A stretch of DNA of 64,000 nucleotides. It comes from Heyndrickxia ginsengihumi (GTDB lineage: Bacteria; Bacillota; Bacilli; Bacillales; Bacillaceae_C). How positions within the stretch are numbered: the stretch's first letter is position 1; every line of letters starts with the position of its first letter. Shown piece by piece: positions 1 to 9,179 of this stretch. The stretch lies in assembly GCF_011008565.1 (NCBI RefSeq), contig NZ_JAAIWK010000008.1, forward strand, positions 49,868 to 113,867, in the 5' to 3' direction. A model generated the notes under the pieces. The model saw only the letters and a list, made by a program, of their open reading frames with translations. It did not search any database and was not told where the DNA came from. The position numbers and the translations under genes are program-made.

Positions 1-890
1 TTCGCATATGGTTTCCCATTAATCGTAACGGTCGTATCTTTTCTCCTTCTTGAATCTCTATGAATATCAATAAAGTATTGAAAATCATGGTCTGCTTTCA
101 TTGCACTAAGTACAACCTCTCTTGATTCCTGATACGACTGCGAATATGTCATGCCATTTTTCACAAGTAATTTTTGTACATCCGTTGTATCAGCTTCTGC
201 TCCTATCCCTCGATCTTCTAAATCTTCTTTTAATTTTTCTCCAACTTTTGTGACATTAATTTTTGAATGCTGTGCTAAATTAGGATCTGTTACACCTTTT
301 AAATACGGAAGATACGATTCATGCGTATGTGTGAAATAAATATAAACCCGTTTTTTACCTTTCGTTGTTTGTGATGGCTTATTATGTTTATCTTGATTGT
401 TATCTTTCGCCTTGTTAATTTGGTCTGTATTTTGCGTTTTTGGATCTGAAGATTTTAATGAGTTATCTGGAGGAACAGATTCAATCGGTAAATTTGTATA
501 ATTACTCCCTTCACCAGCCACTAAGATTTTACTATCAAATATATCAAATCCTGGCAACTCTCTTCCCAATAGGCTTCGTGGATCTTGAAAACGTACATTC
601 GTCATCATTTCAAATGCAATTTTGCTGATAGAAAAACTTTCAGTCTTTGGCATATTAAGGGCTAATAATTGACTATCAGACAAAAACATCCGATATAATT
701 GTTTACTAGAAAAATGTTTAGCTGCTTCATTAACAGTGGAAGATGCTACCCGATATCCTGGTTTTAAAGAGGTCAACGTACCAATCAGAATAAAAACGAG
801 CAACAGGGACAAAACAAATACGGCGAAAAGTCTAAAAATACTAGATATATTTAAGATGAAGACATAGCTGGAATGTTTGCTAGGTTTCAT
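1..890 (-). CDS. spoIIP: Stage II sporulation protein P (SpoIIP), 3' end cut by window edge
   Basis: Reading leftward from an ATG at 888-890 (preceded by GGGTGGGAC as ribosome site) the frame stays open to the window edge, giving about 296 codons of the N-terminal and central part. An N-terminal cytoplasmic stretch is followed by one membrane segment (about residues 20-42), then a serine/lysine-rich linker and the family motif FTHTHES, which carries a metal-binding His of the amidase domain. SpoIIP is the cell-wall amidase/endopeptidase that works with SpoIID and SpoIIM during engulfment of the forespore. It sits immediately upstream of gpr-rpsT on the chromosome, as in B. subtilis. The C-terminal catalytic residues lie outside the window. 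Confidence 0.93.
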   Translation of the reverse strand, partial: MKPSKHSSYVFILNISSIFRLFAVFVLSLLLVFILIGTLTSLKPGYRVASSTVNEAAKHFSSKQLYRMFLSDSQLLALNMPKTESFSISKIAFEMMTNVRFQDPRSLLGRELPGFDIFDSKILVAGEGSNYTNLPIESVPPDNSLKSSDPKTQNTDQINKAKDNNQDKHNKPSQTTKGKKRVYIYFTHTHESYLPYLKGVTDPNLAQHSKINVTKVGEKLKEDLEDRGIGAEADTTDVQKLLVKNGMTYSQSYQESREVVLSAMKADHDFQYFIDIHRDSRRRKDTTVTINGKPYA

Positions 891-962
891 TGTCCCACCC
901 TTTCTACTCAAGTCTAGTACAATGTATGACTTTAATAGAAAAAGTAGAACAAAAAATAGTAA

Positions 963-1190
963 GAGGCTTGGACAAAAGTATATTTAACTAAAGACAACCC
1001 GAATATCGCGCTCCAACCCCGCTCCGGAAATATACTTCGCTGTCCGCGGGCGGCTGGTGAGCCTCCTCGTGCTCATGCACTGCGGGGTCTCACCGATGCC
1101 TATCCTCCCGCAGGAGTCTACGTATATTTCCGGAGCTGATTTGTGCAATGTTCGTCTTTAGCCAACACTTTTAAGTTTTGTTCAAACCTC
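963..1190 (-). repeat. MITE-like dispersed repeat, copy 1 (with long imperfect terminal inverted repeats)
   Basis: The 400-base gap between spoIIP and gpr holds a 228-bp palindromic element. Its outer ends are GAGGCTTGGACAAAA (963) and TTTTGTTCAAACCTC (to 1190). An inner pair, GCTCCGGAAATATAC at 1021-1035 and its exact complement at 1122-1136, is a perfect 15-bp inverted repeat. The core (CTCCTGCGGGA..., read on the minus strand) recurs near 17.0, 20.3, 40.2, 48.9, 63.7 and 63.9 kb. It has no coding capacity. No clear target-site duplication is visible. Confidence 0.85.
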
Positions 1191-1289
1191 ATTCCTTTTA
1201 CATATTTATCGTCATTTTTTACTGGCGCAAGAAGAATGTTTTAAGCATAAAAAATCCAGCCTAGTTTTTACGTAAAAAAATAAACGATA

Positions 1290-2390
1290 TTATCTTGTTT
1301 TAAATCCAGTATTGTCTTGATTCACTGCTGTATGCAATGCAGCATTTAAACCGTTCGCTAGAACATTTGCCATATCCTCAATAAAGACATCCACTTCTTT
1401 TGGTGTTACCATTAAATTATGCCCGAGCGGTGATAATACTTCATGAATCAACGATCGTTTTTCTTGCTCATCTAAGTTTCCAACCATTCCCAATAACATT
1501 TCTCGAGTATTTTTTTCAGGCATGTCTTCATCTGTTAAAACCTTTTTTTCACCAAAAGTCATGCTTGCAGGTGCAAGAGCATGAGAAGGCCTTGAACTCT
1601 CGGTCATTTCTCTCCCAAAATGTCTGAGTAAATAATCGATTGTATCACTTGTAATCGTAACGGCATCAACCACAGTTGGAACACCTATGGAAATCACAGG
1701 CACACCTAATGTTTCCTTACTGATCTCCTTTCTTTTATTCCCAACTCCTGAGCCAGGATGGATACCTGTATCAGAAATTTGAATCGTTGCATTCACTCTT
1801 TCAAGAGAGCGGGATGCTAATGCATCAACTACAATAATAAAATCCGGTTTTGTTTTTCCGCTTACCCCATAAATAATATCGCTCGTTTCAATTCCTGTAA
1901 GACCCATAACACCTGGAGAAAGAGCGCTCACAGGTCTGTAGCCTTTCTCAACACTTTCTGGTTCTAGTTGAAAAAGATGACGGGTAACAATAATATTTTC
2001 ACAAACGAGAGGACCAAGAGCATCTGGAGTAACATTCCAATTCCCAAGTCCAACAATTAAACAACTCGCATCGTTTCTAATTTTTAATTTTTTGATAAAC
2101 TGATTAAATTCATGGGCAAATACTTTTTCTACTTTCTGTTGAACGGTTGTATCTTGATTACGAATCGCCTGCATTTCTAGCGTTAAATAGTGGCCAGCTT
2201 TTTTTCCAATTAATTCCTCGCCTTTTTCCGAAACTTGAACGGATGTAATCTTTATATCTTCTACTGTACGTTCTTTAATAGTGACGCCATCAATTTCCTG
2301 CTTTTCTTTCTTTTTCTTTTTTTCTTCAACGGCAAGACCGTGCGCCTCAATTGCCAAGTCTGTTCGTACAGAGTATTTACCTAAATCCAT
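1290..2390 (-). CDS. gpr: Germination protease GPR (spore protease, family A25)
   Basis: A 366-residue protein of the usual family length. GPR cleaves small acid-soluble spore proteins (SASPs) during the first minutes of germination, freeing DNA and amino acids. It is made as an inactive precursor, and the N-terminal [10 protein letters not shown] stretch (cut expected between E15 and A16) resembles the SASP cleavage site and is the autoprocessing point. The two family aspartates lie in TPDALGP (D123) and VVDALASRS (D189). These correspond, with a four-residue offset, to the D127/D193 pair known from B. megaterium. The ATG follows AAAGGAGG. A lysine-rich run (residues 24-30) after the propeptide is a local peculiarity. 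Confidence 0.96.
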   Translation of the reverse strand: MDLGKYSVRTDLAIEAHGLAVEEKKKKKEKQEIDGVTIKERTVEDIKITSVQVSEKGEELIGKKAGHYLTLEMQAIRNQDTTVQQKVEKVFAHEFNQFIKKLKIRNDASCLIVGLGNWNVTPDALGPLVCENIIVTRHLFQLEPESVEKGYRPVSALSPGVMGLTGIETSDIIYGVSGKTKPDFIIVVDALASRSLERVNATIQISDTGIHPGSGVGNKRKEISKETLGVPVISIGVPTVVDAVTITSDTIDYLLRHFGREMTESSRPSHALAPASMTFGEKKVLTDEDMPEKNTREMLLGMVGNLDEQEKRSLIHEVLSPLGHNLMVTPKEVDVFIEDMANVLANGLNAALHTAVNQDNTGFKTR

Positions 2391-2487
2391 GCATATTCCT
2401 CCTTTTAAACAAAAACATTTCTATCATGGTAGTCTGTCCAACGCGTATAATACTCATTCAAATTCAAGGAATTTATAAAGCTATGTA

Positions 2488-2516
2488 TTGCATTCTCAAC
2501 CTTGATTTGATAAAAT
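2488..2516 (+). promoter_or_regulatory. SigmaA-type promoter of rpsT
   Basis: TTGCAT at 2488-2493 and TAAAAT at 2511-2516 are separated by 17 bp, in the gap between divergent gpr and rpsT and about 65 bases before the rpsT start. Confidence 0.7.
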
Positions 2517-2581
2517 ATCATTTGTTCTATAGTGAGAGTGGACGAGTCAAAATTCGTTTGAACTCGTAGGAGGTGAAATAA

Positions 2582-2842
2582 ATGCCAAATATTAAATCTG
2601 CTATCAAACGCGTTAAAGTGAATGAAAAAAATAACGCACAAAACACAGCTACAAAATCTGCTATGCGTACTGCAGTGAAAAAATTTGAAGCTGCTGTCGT
2701 AAACAATGATGAAAATGTAAAAGCACTTTTAGGTAACGCTGTTAAACAACTTGACAAAGCTGCTTCTAAAGGTCTTATTCATAAAAACACTGCTAATCGA
2801 CAAAAAGCACGCTTAATGAAAAAATTATCAGTTGAAGCTTAA
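2582..2842 (+). CDS. rpsT: 30S ribosomal protein bS20
   Basis: An 86-residue, very lysine/alanine-rich protein beginning [12 protein letters not shown], the signature of bS20, which binds 16S rRNA early in small-subunit assembly. The start follows AGGAGGTGAAATAA. It is transcribed divergently from gpr, as in B. subtilis, from its own SigmaA-type promoter and ends at a strong terminator. Monocistronic. Confidence 0.98.
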   Translation: MPNIKSAIKRVKVNEKNNAQNTATKSAMRTAVKKFEAAVVNNDENVKALLGNAVKQLDKAASKGLIHKNTANRQKARLMKKLSVEA

Positions 2843-2879
2843 TAAACAAGACGCGATCTCAATCGTATCTTAGAGTGTG

Positions 2880-2926
2880 GAGAACCCCCCATTGAATCTA
2901 TTATTCGATGGGGGGTTCTCCTGTTT
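2880..2926 (+). terminator. Rho-independent terminator of rpsT
   Basis: GAGAACCCCCCAT at 2880-2892 pairs with 2908-2920, with a further wobble-extended stem inward to a 5-nt loop, followed by CCTGTTTTT. The same hairpin, nearly base for base, ends comER at 9.2 kb. Confidence 0.9.
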
Positions 2927-2999
2927 TTATGATCGTTTCAAACTGGGGTTACTTTCTTCTAACGAATACTAAAAATAATTTTAAGAGAACATAGACATC

Positions 3000-3145
3000 A
3001 TTGTTCAGAGAGCGGCCGCTCGGCTTCTACAGGAGGACAGCGATGAAGGAAGACGAGCGGTAATATCCGGAGAACTACGATCTATCTAATATAAAAGAAC
3101 TGCCGATAAACGAACAAATAATAGTTTGTCAACAGCATGAGGCAC
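3000..3145 (-). repeat. Second dispersed repeat (copy a), containing the holA terminator
   Basis: The stretch with GACGAGCGGTAATATCC, GGAGAACTACGATCTATC and ATATAAAAGAACTGCCG matches 9530-9650 in order and spacing. Inside it, GATAAAC (about 3105-3111) pairs with GTTTGTC (3124-3130), and on the minus strand this is followed by CGGCAGTTCTTTTAT. It therefore also serves as the terminator of holA. Convergent intergenic region; no gene seen in 2927-3150. Confidence 0.7.
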
Positions 3146-3150
3146 GATTT

Positions 3151-4176
3151 TCAATCACGTCTTTTTTCATTAATCCGAAATAAAAACATTTCAATAATCA
3201 TTTCTTTTCTTAGTCCACTCGTTTTCATCTTATAATCACTTTCAGCCAATAAAAACATAATATGATTTAATTCTTCTTCGGAAAATAGTTTTGCTTGTCC
3301 AGCGGCTAACTTCACACGAAAAGGATGTACTTTTAAATGCGAGGCAATCTGTTGTTGCCCATAACCTCTTCGCGCTAATTCTTTTGTTTGATAAATGAGG
3401 CGGAATTGATTAGCCAAAACAGCTAACAGTTTAATTGGCTCTTCATTTTGTTTTAATAGATCATAATAAATTCTTAATGCTTCATCAATACGCCGCTGTA
3501 CAACTTTCTCAACAAGTTTAAAAATATTTTGTTCTAGTGATCTCGCAGTTAACTGTTCTACCATTTGCAAAGTAATTTCTTTTTCTCCAGTTGCAAATAA
3601 GCATAATTTATCAATCTCATTGGCAAGGCTATTTAAATTCGTTCCGCTAAGCTCTATTAACATTTCAGTCGCTTCTTTTCCAATTCGAAATCCGTGTTCA
3701 TTTGCACGATCAACAATCCAACTTTTTAAATCATTGTCATTTAATTGATTGGCTTGTCCAACTTCTGCATGCTTTTTTAGCAATTTTGTAATTTTCTTAC
3801 GCTCATCTAATTTCTCGTAGGTTCCAATTAATACAAAAATCGTGTAAGGAGCAGGCGCTTGAATATAGGCTTCTAACGCTTCTATATGATGATCTACTTT
3901 TTGTTTAGGTTTTTCAGTTGTCAAAAAATAAGGATTATGTACAAACACAAGTCTTTTTTCTCCCATAAATGGAAAAGTTTCTGCATCTTCAACAGCTACT
4001 TCTATCGGCGTTTCTTCTAAATCGTATGACGCATAATTAAAATCCATTTCCTCAGGTGTTAATACTTTATTTATTAATTTTTGTTTCGTTTCTTGAATTA
4101 AATAATCTTCTTTACCATATAATAAATAAAGTGGAGAAAATTGCTGACGTTCAATTTTTTTCCAAAGGTCTATCAT
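3151..4176 (-). CDS. holA: DNA polymerase III delta subunit
   Basis: A 341-residue protein (YqeN family, the Gram-positive HolA). The N-terminal part shows the delta-subunit pattern YLLYGKEDYLIQETK, followed by an AAA+-like fold without a functional P-loop, and a C-terminal helical collar domain rich in R/K (about 215-341). Delta opens the beta sliding clamp in the clamp-loader complex. The start follows GGGAGAG. Its neighbours (rpsT, then comEC upstream) are as in B. subtilis, but the short gene yqzM that often sits between holA and comEC is not visible here. Confidence 0.93.
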   Translation of the reverse strand: MIDLWKKIERQQFSPLYLLYGKEDYLIQETKQKLINKVLTPEEMDFNYASYDLEETPIEVAVEDAETFPFMGEKRLVFVHNPYFLTTEKPKQKVDHHIEALEAYIQAPAPYTIFVLIGTYEKLDERKKITKLLKKHAEVGQANQLNDNDLKSWIVDRANEHGFRIGKEATEMLIELSGTNLNSLANEIDKLCLFATGEKEITLQMVEQLTARSLEQNIFKLVEKVVQRRIDEALRIYYDLLKQNEEPIKLLAVLANQFRLIYQTKELARRGYGQQQIASHLKVHPFRVKLAAGQAKLFSEEELNHIMFLLAESDYKMKTSGLRKEMIIEMFLFRINEKRRD

Positions 4177-4241
4177 GTTTTTGTCTCTCCCTAATCATAT
4201 ACATATATCTATATGGTATGTAAGCTGATGATTTTTAGCAA

Positions 4242-4320
4242 GTCAAAGGGGATTTTCGAGATAATCCCCTTTTTATATGAACGTTAATGAAAAAGGCCTA
4301 GGATACTTTTTCATTAACGG
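4242..4320. other. Two adjacent hairpins between comEC and holA
   Basis: AAGGGGATT / AATCCCCTTTTTA around 4244-4275 looks like a terminator readable on either strand (better T-tail on plus). Just after it CGTTAATGAAAAAG at 4282-4295 is perfectly complementary to 4306-4319 (14 bp, 10-nt loop) but has no T-run. A further weak hairpin at 4429-4463 follows the comEC stop. Apart from these nothing is recognised in 4177-4478. Confidence 0.5.
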
Positions 4321-4478
4321 TGGAACCGATGTATCTGTAGTATCACCTAAAAATCAATATCCTATAGTTGTTAACTATTAACATTATCGGAAATATCCAA
4401 TACAATAGTACAATGAATCATTCGTTCTAAAGGAGTAAGGAATTTGCAACTTCTCCTTATTCTTCTATTTGTTTTATC

Positions 4479-6770
4479 CTATGGCAAACACGTTGTAAAC
4501 GTTCCAGTATTTTTAAAAAACTTGTAAGTGATTGCACCTTGTTCATCAGTACGATAAATAACTATATGATGTGCCTTTAAACGCTCTATCACTTCCTTGT
4601 TGGGATGACCAAAACGATTATGTTTTCCAACAGAGATTACTGCTATACTCGGTGAAAGCTGATTTAAGAATGCTTCACTTGTTGAAGTTTTACTTCCATG
4701 ATGCCCTACTTTTAATATGTCTACATGGAAATGAAACGCTCTAATAAGTGTTTCTTCACCCTCTTTTTCTAAATCACCAGTAAAAAGCCATTTCTTCCCT
4801 CCTACATTTGCGTACAAAACAAGGGAATCATTATTTCCTTCATAATGATCATCAAATGGAGATACGTAAACAAAACGCCCAGCTTTATTTTGCCAATGAT
4901 CTCCGCTCATCATTTCGAAAACAGGGATATGTTTCATTTGCGCTTCAGCAATGATTTCTTTCATTAATGCTTTTTCCCATGACTGCGGTGAAATATCAAT
5001 TTCTTTTATATGAAGAGAAGATATGATTGCCTCTGCTCCACCGATATGATCCTCATCACTATGTGTTAAAATCAACTTATCTATAGTCCCTATCCCTTGA
5101 CTTTTTAAAAAAGGGACGAGTACATCCTTTCCTACCTCAAATGGATTTGTCTGCTGCTGCCATTGTTCTTTTTTAAAGTTTAGTTCTCCGCCTGTATCAA
5201 TTAAGTAAGTTCCTCTATTCCATGGAAGTTTGATTAATATACTATCGCCTTGTCCAACATCTATGAAGATAATTTTTCCGAATAGAGAATAGTGATTAGC
5301 TACTACAAGCAATACAAGCAAACAAACCAATGGTAACATACTTTTAAGAAAAGACCTTCTTTTTTCTATACTGATCAATAAAAAGAGAATAGTTATGCTG
5401 ATCAGTAACAAGATAGCTATCGGCGGTCTTCCTATCAGCAACACAGACCAAGAGGTATCCATCCATTTTGCTGTTGCCTCAGCTAATACAATCGTATGAA
5501 AAAGCATATTTGAACAAAGGAGAAAGACAGGAAATAGAAAATAACTGGCAACATAGGAGAGGATAGAAAACGGTAATATAATATACGAATAGAAGGGGAC
5601 AAAGAAAAGGTTAGAAACAAAGGCAATTAAAGAAAATTCATAGAAATGATAAATCATAATCGGAATGGCTGCAATCTGTGAGATAAATGTAATTTTCATC
5701 ATGCGATTAATGAGGTGCTTATCGTTTGCGATGATCGTTTTTGAAGATAGAATAATGGCATAGCATACAGCATATGATAACTGAAACCCAATATTAAAAA
5801 TGATAAAAGCATCTATTAATAAGTAAAGAAGAAAACTGATGGATAAAGCATCCAGTGGTGTAAGAGGCAATCGTGCTTGTGTGGATATAAGAAGAAGGAG
5901 TGTCATCATAACAGCACGTACAACAGGGGGGCTAAGGCCACAAATAATGGCATAGATCGGCAATGCTACCATCAAACATTTAAAGGATGCTTCTCTCGTC
6001 ATACTAGATCTAATCATAACGAGAAACAACGCACCCGCAATCATATTGACATGCAGACCTGAAATAGCAAGTAAATGAATAATACCCAATCGTTGATATA
6101 GGCTGTATGTATTATCATTAAAATGGTCTTGGTTCCCAAATAACAACGCTTCAACATATGGGACAGTACGGGGAGGAAAAGTTTTTTCTATTTTCATAAG
6201 CTCATGATGGCGAACAAAAAGTAGGAAATATTTCCAACGGTCATTTTTGGAAGGCTGAACACATTGATGTAAACGATTTACAGTCAATAGCCAATGAATA
6301 TGCTGAGTATATAAATATAAGCGATAGTTAAACGTTTCAGGGTTCCGGTTCACTTCGGGAAGAGTCAGTTTACCATCAGCGTAGCATACTGTTCCCGGTA
6401 CAATTTTATCCGCAAACAACAACTTCTCGTCTTCCGATGCTGCATAATATTGAAACATAAATCGTTCCTTATTAGAAATAACAAAAGCTTTTATATGATC
6501 ACCATCTACTTTAGGGTAATCCGGAAATGTAATCATAAAGTGGTTTTCTGATTGCTTATGCTTTGTTTGTACTGAATGCTCTTGAACTAAACCAGCGATC
6601 ATACCTAATGAATACGATAAAACAGCAAAAAAGAGGATTTTTTTGCTTTTCAGTAGAAAGATGCGTAACCATATTACATGAAAAAATATAACTATTAAAA
6701 AAGGGATCGGTAAAATAACAAGCGCACCGCATAATCCTGTAAGTGCTATAAACAGCCAGTATCCTTTCAT
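4479..6770 (-). CDS. comEC: DNA internalization channel protein ComEC
   Basis: An integral membrane protein of about 763 residues that forms the DNA-uptake channel of competence. Order: two to three N-terminal membrane helices, an extracytoplasmic OB-type domain (about 75-190), the ComEC/Rec2 core of several helices (about 215-490, with LLAISGLHVNMIAG) and a C-terminal metallo-beta-lactamase-like domain (about 500-765). That last domain carries DVGQGDS, LIDTGG, LTHSDEDHIGG and KVGHHGS, so its metal ligands are intact and it may degrade the non-transported strand. I chose the ATG at 6768-6770 because AGGTG lies at the right distance. An upstream in-frame ATG at 6788 is possible. It lies downstream of comEB in the same direction. 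Confidence 0.96.
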   Translation of the reverse strand: MKGYWLFIALTGLCGALVILPIPFLIVIFFHVIWLRIFLLKSKKILFFAVLSYSLGMIAGLVQEHSVQTKHKQSENHFMITFPDYPKVDGDHIKAFVISNKERFMFQYYAASEDEKLLFADKIVPGTVCYADGKLTLPEVNRNPETFNYRLYLYTQHIHWLLTVNRLHQCVQPSKNDRWKYFLLFVRHHELMKIEKTFPPRTVPYVEALLFGNQDHFNDNTYSLYQRLGIIHLLAISGLHVNMIAGALFLVMIRSSMTREASFKCLMVALPIYAIICGLSPPVVRAVMMTLLLLISTQARLPLTPLDALSISFLLYLLIDAFIIFNIGFQLSYAVCYAIILSSKTIIANDKHLINRMMKITFISQIAAIPIMIYHFYEFSLIAFVSNLFFVPFYSYIILPFSILSYVASYFLFPVFLLCSNMLFHTIVLAEATAKWMDTSWSVLLIGRPPIAILLLISITILFLLISIEKRRSFLKSMLPLVCLLVLLVVANHYSLFGKIIFIDVGQGDSILIKLPWNRGTYLIDTGGELNFKKEQWQQQTNPFEVGKDVLVPFLKSQGIGTIDKLILTHSDEDHIGGAEAIISSLHIKEIDISPQSWEKALMKEIIAEAQMKHIPVFEMMSGDHWQNKAGRFVYVSPFDDHYEGNNDSLVLYANVGGKKWLFTGDLEKEGEETLIRAFHFHVDILKVGHHGSKTSTSEAFLNQLSPSIAVISVGKHNRFGHPNKEVIERLKAHHIVIYRTDEQGAITYKFFKNTGTFTTCLP

Positions 6771-6856
6771 AAAGACACCTACTATCATAATTATTATTTA
6801 TTTTGGGATCATATCCTTATAATGTGATCATATAAGGAATATGACCCTGTCGCTTT

Positions 6857-7423
6857 TTATTTTTGTTGAAATAGTTCTTCGGCCTTTTCTTTCAATTCCA
6901 TGAGTTCATCGTCTTTAACTCCATGATCTTTTGCAATCAAAAAAAGTTTATCAACTAATTTTTTCTTTTCATGAAATTGGATGTCTATTGATTCTGGATG
7001 AAACGAAACTTTCTCAACTTGAACGCCCGCCTTTGAAAACAGTTCAACTGCAAACGGATGAACATGATAGTCTTGTGCATAATAAACTGTTTTAATTCCT
7101 GCTTGAATAATTGCTTTTGTACAATGTAAACACGGATAATGTGTGACATATATTTCAGCATCTTTTGTTTCAACACCAAATTTTGCACATTGTAAAATAG
7201 CATTCATCTCTGCATGAATCGTTCGAATACAATGCCCATCAACTACATAGCAGCCTTCATCAATACAGTGTACATCCCCAGCAATTGAACCATTGTATCC
7301 CCCAGCAATAATACGTTTATCCCTTACAATTGTTGCTCCAACCGCTAACCGTGAGCAAGTGCTCCGATATGATAAAATATGGCTTTGCGCTAAAAAGTAT
7401 TGATTCCAAGAAATTCTCTCCAT
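6857..7423 (-). CDS. comEB: ComE operon protein 2, dCMP deaminase family
   Basis: 188 residues with a complete zinc-dependent deaminase site: H70 and E72 in TIHAEMNAIL, C98 and C101 in YPCLHC. The enzyme class converts dCMP to dUMP. The role in competence is dispensable in B. subtilis although the gene lies in the comE operon. Start ATG after GAGGGAGAAG. It lies between comEA and comEC with 59- and 86-base gaps. Confidence 0.94.
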   Translation of the reverse strand: MERISWNQYFLAQSHILSYRSTCSRLAVGATIVRDKRIIAGGYNGSIAGDVHCIDEGCYVVDGHCIRTIHAEMNAILQCAKFGVETKDAEIYVTHYPCLHCTKAIIQAGIKTVYYAQDYHVHPFAVELFSKAGVQVEKVSFHPESIDIQFHEKKKLVDKLFLIAKDHGVKDDELMELKEKAEELFQQK

Positions 7424-7482
7424 TCTCTTCTCCCTCTACTTTACAAATCTATTTATTTCATTTTTCATACATTAAAACAGAC

Positions 7483-8154
7483 TTATCGAACCGTTATTGA
7501 ACTTTGAATTTTCTCAAACGTTTTATCGCCAATTCCAGAAACGTTTTTTAAATCCTCCACTTTTTTAAAAAAGCCATTTTTTTCCCGATACTCAATAATA
7601 GCTGCTGCTTTTGAAGGTCCTATCCCTGTTAATGTTTGCAACTCCGTTTCATCAGCAGTATTAATATTGACAAGATTATTACTTGATTGCAAGCTGCTTT
7701 CGCCTTGTTCAGCAGCGGAACTGCTAGAAGCTGAATTAACCGTCGGCAACTGATTTTCTCCGACTTCAGGTACGTAAACAACCATTTCATCTTGAACTTT
7801 TTGTGCTAAATTAACTTGATTTTGATCTGCATCTTTTTTAAAACCACCAGCATCTTGAATTGCATCCTGAACACGTTCATTGCCGCTTAATTTATAGACA
7901 CCCGGATTGTTAACAGCACCTTTTACATCGACATAAATATCTTGATTTTCGGTTGCCGACTGATCTGCTGTATTACTTTCATCTCCGGATGAGCTAATTT
8001 CGTTATAGTCATCGGATTTTTTCGTTTCTGATAAATGAATTGCTTGGCCAGTAACTTCCTTGTCCTTATTTTGACTAATAACTAAAAAAATTGCAAGAAT
8101 GACCCCAACTGCAATAAACATCATCCAATACTTTCGCAGTAAAAAATCTTTCAA
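7483..8154 (-). CDS. comEA: Competence DNA receptor ComEA
   Basis: 223 residues: one N-terminal membrane anchor (about 10-30), an acidic/serine-rich linker, a SLBB-type domain (YVDVKGAVNNPGVYKL, about 73-130), a second Ser-rich linker and a C-terminal double helix-hairpin-helix domain (about 162-223, with LTGIGPSKAAAIIEYR and VSGIGDKTFEKI) that binds double-stranded DNA at the cell surface. The start is TTG at 8152-8154, supported by GAGGTGA six bases upstream. First gene of comEA-comEB-comEC and divergent from comER. I see no clear ComK box pair in the 130-base divergent region. Confidence 0.95.
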   Translation of the reverse strand: MKDFLLRKYWMMFIAVGVILAIFLVISQNKDKEVTGQAIHLSETKKSDDYNEISSSGDESNTADQSATENQDIYVDVKGAVNNPGVYKLSGNERVQDAIQDAGGFKKDADQNQVNLAQKVQDEMVVYVPEVGENQLPTVNSASSSSAAEQGESSLQSSNNLVNINTADETELQTLTGIGPSKAAAIIEYREKNGFFKKVEDLKNVSGIGDKTFEKIQSSITVR

Positions 8155-8284
8155 ACACGATCACCTCACGGTAAAAATTTTTAGAATTGAATAAGATAGC
8201 AAATCTATGAATGAAGACGAAAGGAAACGAATAAGATGTTATGAGAAAAGCTTGAACGGTTCACTTAAGGAAGGAGGAAATGAC

Positions 8285-9103
8285 ATGAACATTGGCGTTA
8301 TTGGAACCGGGAATATGGGAAGAATTTTAATTGAAGCACTTATTGACGGAAATGCTGTTTCTCCTTCACAATTTTCCATTACAAATCGTACACCTGAAAA
8401 GGCGATCAGCATTCAAAAGCAATTTCCAGGAATTAAAGTATTAAATATAAATGAAACTATTCAGAATTCCGATCTTATCTTTATATGTGTCAAGCCAAAG
8501 GATATTCATCCTATTCTTATAAAAAACAAGCACTTATTAACAAAGGACAAATGTTTAATTAGTATTACGAGCCCAATTTCAGTCCAACAATTAGAATCTG
8601 TCTTATCTTGTTCATGCGCAAGAGTAATCCCAAGTATTATCAACCGTGCATTGTCAGGAGTCACGTTATGCACGTTTGGAGATCATTGTGATGAAGACTG
8701 GAAAAAAGTAATCACTACTATGCTGTCGCGAATATCCAAACCGATTGAGATCAAACAGGATATTACTCGAGTAGCGTCTGATATTGTAAGTTGTGGACCA
8801 GCTTTTTTCAGTTTTCTAACTCAGCAAATGATTGAAGATGCTGTCAGTATAACAGCAATTGATCATGCAACCGCAACATCATTAGCAGCAGAGATGTTAA
8901 TTGGAATGGGAGAACTATTGAAAAAGAATTTTTATACTTTGCCAAGCCTACAAGCAAAAGTCTGTGTAAAAGGCGGAGTTACCGGAGAAGGAATTAACGT
9001 GTTAGAAAAAGAAACGAAAGAAATGTTTAAAAAAGTATTTATCGCCACACATCAAAAATTTAAAGAAGATATTGAAGCTGTTCAAAAACAATTCGGAATC
9101 TGA
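8285..9103 (+). CDS. comER: ComER, pyrroline-5-carboxylate reductase-like protein
   Basis: 272 residues with an N-terminal Rossmann motif (IGVIGTGNMGRIL) and the P5C-reductase helical dimer domain near the C-terminus (GGVTGEGINVLEK). It is the divergent partner of the comE operon in Bacillus. It resembles ProC but is not needed for proline synthesis there, and a role in sporulation or biofilm control has been proposed for it. I place the start at the ATG at 8285, directly after AAGGAGGAAATGAC. The reading frame is open further upstream (to 8207) but without a ribosome site. Confidence 0.92.
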   Translation: MNIGVIGTGNMGRILIEALIDGNAVSPSQFSITNRTPEKAISIQKQFPGIKVLNINETIQNSDLIFICVKPKDIHPILIKNKHLLTKDKCLISITSPISVQQLESVLSCSCARVIPSIINRALSGVTLCTFGDHCDEDWKKVITTMLSRISKPIEIKQDITRVASDIVSCGPAFFSFLTQQMIEDAVSITAIDHATATSLAAEMLIGMGELLKKNFYTLPSLQAKVCVKGGVTGEGINVLEKETKEMFKKVFIATHQKFKEDIEAVQKQFGI

Positions 9104-9179
9104 ATGAATAATATTTCGACATAATCGCTAAATTTCCTCCCTATATAAAAAAATCGGTAAATGACTTTTACCGACTTAG

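Noticed and set aside
4277..4381. 34-codon plus ORF between holA and comEC
   Set aside because: Reading frame looks fairly natural but there is no Shine-Dalgarno site and a 14-bp hairpin lies within its first codons; kept only as a note.
8155..8284. ComK box pair between comEA and comER
   Set aside because: One AAAAATTTTT stretch is present, but the AAAA-N5-TTTT pairs with proper spacing are not seen.
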